Source: Oscillospiraceae bacterium
GTDB taxonomy: Bacteria > Bacillota > Clostridia > UMGS1883
Direction: 5' to 3'
Assembly: GCA_015069065.1 (NCBI GenBank)
Contig: SVJI01000101.1
Coordinates: forward strand, 1-5,431
Length of the DNA: 5,431 nucleotides
Shown here: positions 1-5,431 of the stretch, one piece after another
Position numbering within the stretch: the first letter of the stretch is position 1
How the letters are laid out: each line of letters starts with the position of its first letter
Notes under the pieces: generated by a model
Databases searched by the model: none
What the model saw: the letters and a program-made list of their open reading frames with translations, nothing else
Told to the model about the DNA's origin: nothing
Program-made: the position numbers and the translations under genes

Positions 1-696
1 CGCGGAATACATTTTGTGCAGATACCCACGTCGCTTTTAGCAGCAGTTGATTCCTCCGTGGGAGGAAAGACAGGCATAGACCTTAAAAACGGAAAAAATC
101 TGGCAGGGGCGTTTTATCAGCCTGAAATTGTGGTATTTGACCCTGATGTGCTTACAACTCTTCCGGACGGGTATTTTGCTGACGGCATGGCAGAAATTAT
201 TAAATATGCCATGATTCGTTCAAAGGGAATTGATGAACTTTTACTTGACAATATCGAAGAAAACCTGATGGAGATAATTGCCAGATGTATAGAGATAAAA
301 CGAGATATTGTATCAGAGGATGAGTTCGAGGGCGGAGTACGGCGTATTCTCAATTTCGGGCATACGGCAGGTCATGCCATTGAGGCAGCGGCAAACTTTT
401 CAATTTCGCACGGACGTGCAGTTGCAGTAGGAATGTATATCGTTACCAACGCGTGGGAGAAAAGGGGTTTATGCCAAAAGGGTACTTGTGATAAGCTCGT
501 TGAAATGCTTTGCAAATTCGGACTTGATAAGGAGTGCGGCTATACAGCGGAAAAGCTTACTGATATTGCGCGAAATGATAAAAAGTCAGAGGGTGACGGA
601 GTGCATCTGGTTGTACCTGCTGCGCTTGGAGAATGTGACGTGATAAAGGTATCCATGGACGAACTGCTCCAAATATTCAGGGAGGGAATGGAATAA
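1..696 (+). CDS. aroB: 3-dehydroquinate synthase, 5'-truncated by window edge
   Basis: Converts DAHP to 3-dehydroquinate, the second step of the shikimate pathway, using NAD and a divalent metal in the cytoplasm. The frame is open from base 1, and its first residues (RGIHFVQIPTSLLA) already match the interior of the family, so the GTG at 16 is not the start; 231 residues remain of a family usually about 350-360 long. Visible motifs are DSSVGGKTGID (NAD/substrate region), GAFYQPEIVVFDPDVL, GMAEIIKY with the metal-ligand Glu at 193-195, NFGHTAGHAIEA with its first His at 361-363, and a second ligand His in SHGRAVAVGM at 409-411. The two His are 16 residues apart, as in characterised enzymes (H271/H287 in the Aspergillus enzyme). 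The C-terminus looks complete and ends in TAA one base before aroA. Nothing suggests inactivation; identification is secure. Confidence 0.97.
   Translation, partial: RGIHFVQIPTSLLAAVDSSVGGKTGIDLKNGKNLAGAFYQPEIVVFDPDVLTTLPDGYFADGMAEIIKYAMIRSKGIDELLLDNIEENLMEIIARCIEIKRDIVSEDEFEGGVRRILNFGHTAGHAIEAAANFSISHGRAVAVGMYIVTNAWEKRGLCQKGTCDKLVEMLCKFGLDKECGYTAEKLTDIARNDKKSEGDGVHLVVPAALGECDVIKVSMDELLQIFREGME
681..686 (+). promoter_or_regulatory. Ribosome binding site of aroA, inside the aroB 3' end
   Basis: GGAGGG lies 11 bases before the aroA ATG at 698 and within the last codons of aroB. The spacing is slightly long but the core is strong. With only one base between the aroB stop and the aroA start, ribosomes finishing aroB could reinitiate, so the two genes are probably translationally coupled (inference). 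Confidence 0.7.
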
Positions 697-697
697 T

Positions 698-1960
698 ATG
701 AAGGTTATAATTTCACCGTCGAAGCTTGACGGATGTGTTGAAGCTCCCCCCTCGAAATCCTGTATGCACAGGGCGCTTATATGTGCAGCGGCAGCTGACA
801 GACCTACTAAGATAGTATGTAATTCGTTTTCCAAGGACATAGAGGCGACCATTAACTGCCTTAGTGCTTTGGGGGCGGGGTTTGAATATGACGATAATTC
901 AGTAACGGTTTATCCTGTTTGTTTGGATGACGATATGCATGAATGTGAGCTTCATTGTAATGAGAGCGGTTCAACTCTTCGCTTTATGCTTCCTTTTGCG
1001 GCTGCACTCGGAAAAAACTGTGTTTTTACAGGTGCGGAAAGATTGGGGGAAAGACCGTTGCTCCCTCTGTGTGATGCATTGACATCCCACGGAGTAAATG
1101 TGAAATGGGAGAAAACCTTTCTCCCCTGTAAGACAGAGGGAAAATTACATGGCGGTGTGTTTGAGATACCTGGCGATATAAGCTCACAATTTATAACAGG
1201 GCTGCTTCTTGCACTCGGCGTGGCGGGAGGCGGTGAAATAAAAACCACTACACCGCTCAAAAGCGGCCCGTATATAGATATAACTGTAGATATGCTTCGT
1301 ACCTTTGGTATAGAAGCCAGGAAAACTGACACAGGGTATATTATCCCTGGCGGGCAAAAATATATTTCCCCCGAAGAACTTATCATAGAGGGGGATTATT
1401 CCAACGGTGCATTCTGGCTTGTGGCAGGTGCTATCGGAAGTGAAAATTACATAACCTGTTCTTCTTTGAAAGAAGAAAGCTTTCAGGGGGACAGTAAGAT
1501 AGTAGAGATTTTAAAATCCATGGGTGCAGATATAAGCCGTAATAAAGACAGTATAACGGTGAGAAAATCGCAGTTAAAGGGTGTTTGTATAGATTGCAGC
1601 GATATTCCGGATATTGTCCCGATACTCTGCGTGGCGGCAACGCAGGCAGAGGGAAAGACAGTGTTTAAAAATATAGAAAGGCTGCGTGCAAAGGAGAGCG
1701 ACCGCGTGCAGACAACTGCAGATATGCTGCAAGGGTTGGGCGGAAAGGTTTCTTTTGATGAAAACACTATGATTGTTGAAAAAAGCACTCTTACAGGCGG
1801 AGAGGTTACCAGTGCAAATGACCACCGCATAGCAATGAGCGCGGCAATTGCATCGCTTTTGTGCAGTAGCGACGTCATAATAGATAGTGCAGAGGCGGTA
1901 GAAAAATCCTACCCCGATTTTTATGAAAAATTTACCATGCTGGGAGGGAAATACAAATGA
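698..1960 (+). CDS. aroA: 3-phosphoshikimate 1-carboxyvinyltransferase (EPSP synthase)
   Basis: Transfers the enolpyruvyl group of PEP to shikimate 3-phosphate to give EPSP; it is the glyphosate target. The 420 residues are a normal full length for this two-domain fold. By comparison with the E. coli enzyme I can place K20, S21 and R25 (PPSKSCMHRAL), the PEP loop ESGSTLRF at 89-96 with R95, R119 in ERPLLPL, SSQF at 162-165, the catalytic Asp D305 in SDIPDIVP, E333 and R336 in AKESDR, H376-R377 in NDHRIAM, and K403 in EKSYPDF. All the main catalytic residues are kept. The PEP loop differs from the usual GNAGTAMRP: Glu, Ser, Ser, Thr and Phe replace Asn, Ala, Thr, Ala and Pro, while the Gly aligned with E. 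coli G96 is retained. This may alter glyphosate affinity (inference). The start follows aroB by one base; the stop overlaps aroC. Confidence 0.98.
   Translation: MKVIISPSKLDGCVEAPPSKSCMHRALICAAAADRPTKIVCNSFSKDIEATINCLSALGAGFEYDDNSVTVYPVCLDDDMHECELHCNESGSTLRFMLPFAAALGKNCVFTGAERLGERPLLPLCDALTSHGVNVKWEKTFLPCKTEGKLHGGVFEIPGDISSQFITGLLLALGVAGGGEIKTTTPLKSGPYIDITVDMLRTFGIEARKTDTGYIIPGGQKYISPEELIIEGDYSNGAFWLVAGAIGSENYITCSSLKEESFQGDSKIVEILKSMGADISRNKDSITVRKSQLKGVCIDCSDIPDIVPILCVAATQAEGKTVFKNIERLRAKESDRVQTTADMLQGLGGKVSFDENTMIVEKSTLTGGEVTSANDHRIAMSAAIASLLCSSDVIIDSAEAVEKSYPDFYEKFTMLGGKYK
1942..1948 (+). promoter_or_regulatory. Ribosome binding site of aroC, inside the aroA 3' end
   Basis: GGGAGGG sits 8 bases before the aroC ATG at 1957 and inside the final aroA codons. 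Together with the ATGA stop/start overlap at 1957-1960 it fixes the aroC start and points to translational coupling between the enzymes of the last two steps to chorismate. Confidence 0.8.
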
Positions 1961-3027
1961 GCTTTTCATTCGGCGATAAAATAAGAATAACGATTTTTGG
2001 TCAGTCCCATTCAGAACAGATGGGTGTGGTGATTGATGGATTTCCTGCAGGTTTTGAAATAGACGAGAAGAAACTGGCAGACTTTATGGCACGTCGCGCT
2101 CCGGGAAATGATGAGTTTTCAACCCCGCGCAAGGAGGGTGACAAGGTACGTTTCGTATCAGGGCTTGTAAACGGAACAAGCTGCGGTGCGCCGATTTGTG
2201 CAGTAATTGAAAACACAAACACCCTGTCAAAGGATTATGAGAATCTCAGAGATATTCCGCGTCCCGGTCATGCAGACTTTGCCGCGTGGGCAAAATTTGG
2301 CACAAACCGTGATGTGGCAGGCGGCGGACAGTTTTCAGGCAGACTTACCGCAGCAATGTGCATTGCAGGCGGTATATGTATTCAGCTTCTGGAGAAAAAG
2401 GGTGTTTATATCGGGGCACATATTGCCTCGGTAGGGAATATAAAGGATACGCCGTTTGACAGTGTCAATGTAACAAAGGATGACTTTGTTGGGCACAAGG
2501 ACTTCCCTGTAATAGACGACGAATGTGGAGAGCTTATGAAAGAGGAAATCCGCAGTGCAAAGAAAGAGATTGACAGTATCGGCGGAACGGTGGAATGTGC
2601 CATATGCGGTCTGCCCGCAGGGTGCGGAGACACCCTGTTCGGAGGTTGGGAAAGTGCGATTTCATCAGCGGTATTTGCAATACCTGCCGTTAAAGGAATT
2701 GAATTTGGTGCAGGGTTTGAATCGGCAAGACTTTGCGGAAGCGAAAACAATGACGAGTTTACCATCGCGCCTGACGGTGTTATCCGTACCGTCACGAATA
2801 ATCACGGAGGGATACTTGGAGGGATTTCCTCAGGCATGCCGATAATTTTCAGGGCGGCGTTTAAACCGACTCCCTCTATCGGTAAAGAACAAGGGAGTGT
2901 ATCTCTCTCTCAAAATGAAAATACTACCCTTACTATTAACGGAAGACATGACCCGTGTATTGTTAAACGCGCGGTAGTATGTGTTGAGGCAGCAGCGGCA
3001 CTTGTTGCTGCAAATATGATGCTGTAA
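1957..3027 (+). CDS. aroC: Chorismate synthase
   Basis: Removes phosphate from EPSP by a trans-1,4 elimination to give chorismate, needing reduced FMN though the reaction is redox neutral. Length, 356 residues, is normal. The three family signatures are visible: an N-terminal GQSHSEQMGVVIDGFPAG with His H18, a central RPGHAD (H105) followed by GGGQFSGRLTAAMCIAGG, and a C-terminal GRHDPCIV at 329-336 with R330 and D332. H18 and H105 correspond to the two catalytic His of the family (H10 and H106 in E. coli), and the Asp to the conserved Asp of the third signature. Two motif variants stand out: GQSHS rather than the common G(E/D)SHG, and Arg-Leu-Thr rather than Arg-Glu-Thr in the second signature. 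No flavin reductase domain is fused to it, so reduced FMN must come from elsewhere, as in other bacterial enzymes. The ATG overlaps the aroA stop by 4 bases. Confidence 0.98.
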   Translation: MSFSFGDKIRITIFGQSHSEQMGVVIDGFPAGFEIDEKKLADFMARRAPGNDEFSTPRKEGDKVRFVSGLVNGTSCGAPICAVIENTNTLSKDYENLRDIPRPGHADFAAWAKFGTNRDVAGGGQFSGRLTAAMCIAGGICIQLLEKKGVYIGAHIASVGNIKDTPFDSVNVTKDDFVGHKDFPVIDDECGELMKEEIRSAKKEIDSIGGTVECAICGLPAGCGDTLFGGWESAISSAVFAIPAVKGIEFGAGFESARLCGSENNDEFTIAPDGVIRTVTNNHGGILGGISSGMPIIFRAAFKPTPSIGKEQGSVSLSQNENTTLTINGRHDPCIVKRAVVCVEAAAALVAANMML

Positions 3028-3030
3028 GGA

Positions 3031-3037
3031 AAGGAAG
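3031..3037 (+). promoter_or_regulatory. Ribosome binding site of pheA
   Basis: AAGGAAG lies in the 17-base gap after aroC, 7 bases before the ATG at 3045. It supports that ATG as the start and indicates independent initiation on a shared transcript. Confidence 0.75.
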
Positions 3038-3044
3038 AATTAAA

Positions 3045-4193
3045 ATGAATCTTGAACATTGCAGACAGGAAATAGATGCTATAGATAAGGAACTTGTGCA
3101 GCTCTTCGTTAAAAGGATGAATGTGGCAAAGGATGTTGCCGCATATAAAAAGGAAACAGGCATGAATGTATATGACGCGGAAAGGGAAAGAAAGCTCCTT
3201 GAAAAGGTGGAGGAGAACGCAGGGGAGGAGTACGGTGATTATGCCAGAAGACTTTACAGCTCCATTCTGGACCTGAGCCGTACATATCAGAGTAAGTCAC
3301 TTGCACCGAGGTCAGGACTTTCAGAAGCTATAGAAAAGGCTATGAAAGATACACCGCAGCTTTTTCCCGAAAAGGCGATTGTTGCCTGTCAGGGTGTTGA
3401 GGGGGCACATTCCTCTGCTGCGTGCCAGAAGCTTTTTGAAAAACCCTCTATCATGTACTGCAATTCCTTTGAGGCGGTTTTTCAGGCAGTTGAAAGCGGA
3501 TTGTGCAGCTACGGTGTAGTACCGCTTGAAAACAGCAGTGCTGGTAGTGTTACTCAAATATATAACCTTATGAGTGAACATAAATTCAGTATTGTGCGCA
3601 GCACAAAAATGCAGATAGAGCATAGTCTGCTTTCAAAGCGCGGAGTGAAAAAGGATGATATAAAGGAGATTTTTTCTCATCCTCAGGCGATAAGTCAGTG
3701 CAGCGAATTTCTCCAATCTTTGGGTAAGGATGTAAAAATTACGGAATGTGCTAACACTGCACTTGCCGCAAAACTGGTGTCAGAATCACCCCGCAGTGAC
3801 GTGGCGGCACTTTCTTCTGAAACCTGCGCTCCGCAGTATGGATTGCAGGTGATTAAGCCTTGCGTGCAGAATACAAAAAATAACTATACACGTTTTATCT
3901 GCTTCTCAAAAAAGCTTGAGATTTATCCCGGAGCGGACAGAACAAGTCTGCTGCTCAGAACACCTCACAGGGCAGGTGCGCTCTACAGTGTTATAGCAAA
4001 TTTCTATTCTCTGGGAATCAATATTATAAAGCTTGAAAGCCGTCCTATACCGGAAAGTGATTTCGAGTTCATGTTCTATTTTGATATTGATGTATCCGTA
4101 TATTCCGACAAGCTGCCGACAATTATTGACCAGCTGGAATATTCCTTGGGTACGCAGAACATTAAGTATCTGGGCAGCTACAGAGAAGCGTAA
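3045..4193 (+). CDS. pheA: Bifunctional chorismate mutase / prephenate dehydratase (P-protein)
   Basis: Turns chorismate into prephenate and then phenylpyruvate, committing flux to phenylalanine. Its 382 residues have the P-protein layout. Residues 1-83 are an AroQ-class helical chorismate mutase: R7, R24, K35, D44, R47, E48, S78 and Q82 align with E. coli R11, R28, K39, D48, R51, E52, S84 and Q88, so the active site is complete. After a linker of about 25 residues, 111-290 is the dehydratase, with QGVEGAHS (116-123), GVVPLENSSAGSV (157-169), SHPQAISQC (211-219), and NNYTRF with T282 matching the essential Thr of the TRF motif. Residues 300-376 are an ACT domain with GAL at 311-313 and ESRP at 331-334, motifs that bind phenylalanine in this family, so feedback inhibition by Phe is likely. 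It lies directly after aroC, whose product is its substrate. No prephenate dehydrogenase is in the window. Confidence 0.96.
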   Translation: MNLEHCRQEIDAIDKELVQLFVKRMNVAKDVAAYKKETGMNVYDAERERKLLEKVEENAGEEYGDYARRLYSSILDLSRTYQSKSLAPRSGLSEAIEKAMKDTPQLFPEKAIVACQGVEGAHSSAACQKLFEKPSIMYCNSFEAVFQAVESGLCSYGVVPLENSSAGSVTQIYNLMSEHKFSIVRSTKMQIEHSLLSKRGVKKDDIKEIFSHPQAISQCSEFLQSLGKDVKITECANTALAAKLVSESPRSDVAALSSETCAPQYGLQVIKPCVQNTKNNYTRFICFSKKLEIYPGADRTSLLLRTPHRAGALYSVIANFYSLGINIIKLESRPIPESDFEFMFYFDIDVSVYSDKLPTIIDQLEYSLGTQNIKYLGSYREA

Positions 4194-4198
4194 AAGGA
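4192..4198 (+). promoter_or_regulatory. Ribosome binding site of the aroE-aroK fusion gene
   Basis: AAAAGGA overlaps the TAA stop of pheA and lies 9 bases before the ATG at 4208, a normal spacing. The 14-base gap leaves no room for a promoter or terminator. Confidence 0.7.
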
Positions 4199-4207
4199 TT
4201 TGATATA

Positions 4208-5422
4208 ATGAAATGTTACCTTATAGCAAAGAAACTGTCTCATTCATTTTCAAAACCAATCCATAATGCACTTGCAGATTATTCATATGAATATAAGGAG
4301 CTTGACGAAAGTGAGCTTTGCAATTTTTTTGCAGAAAAGGATTTTGACGGGCTTAATGTTACAATCCCGTATAAAACTGCGGTGATGCAATATCTGGACG
4401 AAATTTCTCCCGAGGCAGAGAAGATAGGCGCAGTAAATACCGTGGTAAACCGCGGCGGCAGATTATGCGGATACAACACTGATTATTATGGATTCTGTTA
4501 CCAGATTAAAGAATCGGGCGCAGAAATAAACGGTAAGGAAGTTGTAATACTGGGCAGTGGTGGTGCTTCAAAAACAGTGATGTGTGTTTGTAATGATATG
4601 GGTGCAAAGAGCGTGCGTACAGTATCCTCGGCAGAGCTTCGCTCGGGCGATGTGGAAAAATATCTGAACGGACAGATTGTCGTAAATGCAACGCCTGTGG
4701 GAATGTATCCTGATACAGGGGTTGCTCCTGTTGATATACGTAAATTTAAAGACTGTGAAGCGGTGCTTGATTTGGTATATAATCCATCCTGCACAAAAAT
4801 TATTTTTGATGCAAAAGAATGTGGCATTAAGGCGGTAAACGGACTGGGTATGCTTGTGGCACAGGCAAAGAGGGCGTGTGAGATATTCACAGACAGAGTT
4901 ATAGATGATGCTGAAATTTCTAAAATACGTTCCCAAATTGAAAAGCAAACAAAGAATATTGTCCTTATAGGGATGCCAGGATGCGGAAAATCCTCTGTAG
5001 GAAAAGAATTGGCGAGGCTTTTAGGCAGAGAGTTTTTTGACAGTGACGATGAAATTGCAAAAAGGGGAAAAACTCCTGCTGAGCTTATTGAAAAATACGG
5101 AGAGGAACATTTTCGCAGCATTGAGAGAGAGGTTCTTTCGGAGCTTTGTAAAAAAAGTGGATGCGTGATTGCCACAGGTGGCGGCGCGGTAACGAAGAAA
5201 TGCAATGAGTATGTTATAAAACAGAATTCTTTTGTCGTGTTCATAAACAGACCGGTAAAAAATCTGGCAACTGACGGCAGACCTCTTTCACAGGGCGGGA
5301 TTGAAAGACTGGAGAAATTGTTTAAGGAAAGACTTCCTCTTTACAGAAATATATGCGATATAGAGGTAGAGTCAATGAGAAGCTGGCAGGAAACTGCACA
5401 GGCTATACTGAATAAAAGGTGA
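4208..5422 (+). CDS. Fused shikimate dehydrogenase-shikimate kinase (AroE-AroK)
   Basis: One 404-residue protein for two consecutive steps: NADPH reduction of 3-dehydroshikimate to shikimate, then ATP phosphorylation to shikimate 3-phosphate. Residues 1 to about 235 are AroE: HSFSKPIHN (12-20) for shikimate binding, NVTIPYK with catalytic K56, GAVNTVV (74-80), GYNTD with catalytic D92, the dinucleotide glycine loop GSGGAS (116-121), NATPVGM (160-166), and MLVAQ with Q219. Residues from about 250 are AroK: Walker A GMPGCGKSS (255-263), D278 and D280 in FFDSDDE, R303 in HFRSIE, GGG at 324-326, lid Arg R358 in DGRPLS, and ERLPLY with R375. A short polar, probably helical stretch joins them without a stop or frameshift. 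Both active sites look intact. Oddly, the AroE half is short (about 240 against the usual 270-290 residues) and VSS at 139-141 stands where a basic NRT/VSR-type NADP motif is expected. Naming it aroE or aroK alone would be incomplete. Confidence 0.96.
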   Translation: MKCYLIAKKLSHSFSKPIHNALADYSYEYKELDESELCNFFAEKDFDGLNVTIPYKTAVMQYLDEISPEAEKIGAVNTVVNRGGRLCGYNTDYYGFCYQIKESGAEINGKEVVILGSGGASKTVMCVCNDMGAKSVRTVSSAELRSGDVEKYLNGQIVVNATPVGMYPDTGVAPVDIRKFKDCEAVLDLVYNPSCTKIIFDAKECGIKAVNGLGMLVAQAKRACEIFTDRVIDDAEISKIRSQIEKQTKNIVLIGMPGCGKSSVGKELARLLGREFFDSDDEIAKRGKTPAELIEKYGEEHFRSIEREVLSELCKKSGCVIATGGGAVTKKCNEYVIKQNSFVVFINRPVKNLATDGRPLSQGGIERLEKLFKERLPLYRNICDIEVESMRSWQETAQAILNKR

Positions 5423-5423
5423 T
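5417..5423 (+). promoter_or_regulatory. Ribosome binding site of the next gene, overlapping the fusion-gene stop
   Basis: AGGTGAT matches the 16S anti-Shine-Dalgarno well and contains the TGA stop of the fusion gene (5420-5422). It is 4 bases from an ATG at 5428, with the AGG core 8 bases away, so it very probably serves a further gene of the same operon. Confidence 0.7.
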
Positions 5424-5427
5424 AAAG

Positions 5428-5431
5428 ATGA
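5428..5431 (+). CDS. First codon of a further operon gene, cut by window end
   Basis: Only ATG plus one base (A) are present, placed 5 bases after the preceding stop and behind a strong ribosome binding site. The product cannot be read. From the missing pathway step and the gene order known in Clostridia, a type II 3-dehydroquinate dehydratase (aroQ) is a reasonable guess, but this is inference only. Confidence 0.6.

Noticed and set aside
16..18. GTG as a possible start codon of the first gene
   Set aside because: The frame is open to base 1 and the residues before it (RGIHF) fit the middle of the AroB family; the remaining protein is over 100 residues shorter than the family. The gene is truncated by the window, not short.
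952..1386. 144-codon minus-strand open frame opposite aroA
   Set aside because: Fully inside aroA, with no ribosome site or family resemblance that I can see; a shadow of the coding strand.
1461..1484. Two adjacent palindromes (CTTCTTT-G-AAAGAAG, then GAAAGCTTTC)
   Set aside because: They lie inside the aroA coding region over SSLKEESF codons. The centre spacing is too short for a stable RNA hairpin loop, no T-run follows, and an operator in mid-gene is not supported by anything else; probably chance.
2989..3011. Inverted repeat GCAGCA...TGCTGC near the aroC stop, considered as a terminator
   Set aside because: A 6-base stem with an 11-base loop and no following T-run. It is explained by Ala-rich codons at the AroC C-terminus, and pheA follows at once in the same direction.
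3027..3045. Possible internal promoter between aroC and pheA
   Set aside because: The 17-base gap is filled by a ribosome binding site, and I found no convincing -35/-10 pair at normal spacing.
4498..5244. 248-codon open frame on the minus strand opposite the aroE-aroK fusion
   Set aside because: It lies entirely within a gene with clear AroE and AroK motifs, its translation resembles no family I recognise, and its Ser/Phe/Ile-rich make-up is typical of antisense shadows.
1..5431. Mobile elements, CRISPR arrays, tRNA or rRNA genes, phage or defence genes
   Set aside because: None seen on either strand. The window is almost wholly covered by core biosynthetic genes with uniform codon style.

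Overview
The window is a stretch of a single plus-strand operon for aromatic amino-acid biosynthesis. In order it holds the 3' part of aroB (3-dehydroquinate synthase), aroA (EPSP synthase), aroC (chorismate synthase), pheA (chorismate mutase fused to prephenate dehydratase, with an ACT domain), and one gene that fuses shikimate dehydrogenase (AroE) to shikimate kinase (AroK). The last bases carry a ribosome binding site and the ATG of a further gene that is cut off by the window edge.

The organism is most likely a Clostridia-class Firmicute, possibly of the Oscillospiraceae/Ruminococcaceae kind. This is inferred from several things: GC content that looks like the low to mid 40s percent from a few sampled lines, heavy ATA (Ile) use, strong purine-rich Shine-Dalgarno sites, gene order, and clostridial-looking motif variants (for example GMPGCGKS in AroK and QGVEGAHS in PheA). 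No rRNA or other taxonomic marker is present, so the assignment is tentative.

Layout: 1-696 aroB (5' end missing); 698-1960 aroA; 1957-3027 aroC; 3045-4193 pheA; 4208-5422 aroE-aroK fusion; 5428 onward the next gene. Junctions are very tight: 1 base between aroB and aroA, a 4-base ATGA overlap between aroA and aroC, then gaps of 17, 14 and 5 bases. No junction has room for an independent promoter or terminator and none was seen, so all genes are probably on one transcript whose promoter and leader lie upstream of the window.

Pathway logic: AroB makes 3-dehydroquinate. A dehydroquinase, not seen here, makes 3-dehydroshikimate. The AroE half makes shikimate and the AroK half makes shikimate 3-phosphate. 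AroA adds the enolpyruvyl group and AroC forms chorismate. PheA then takes chorismate through prephenate to phenylpyruvate, the precursor of phenylalanine. DAHP synthase (step 1), dehydroquinase (step 3) and a tyrosine-branch enzyme are absent from the window and may flank it.

This is largely ordinary core metabolism; I see no sign of a new kind of system. The points most worth a second look are the AroE-AroK fusion, the unusually compact NADP-binding half of its AroE domain (the usual basic NRT/VSR-type motif appears lost), and non-canonical residues in substrate loops of AroA and AroC.
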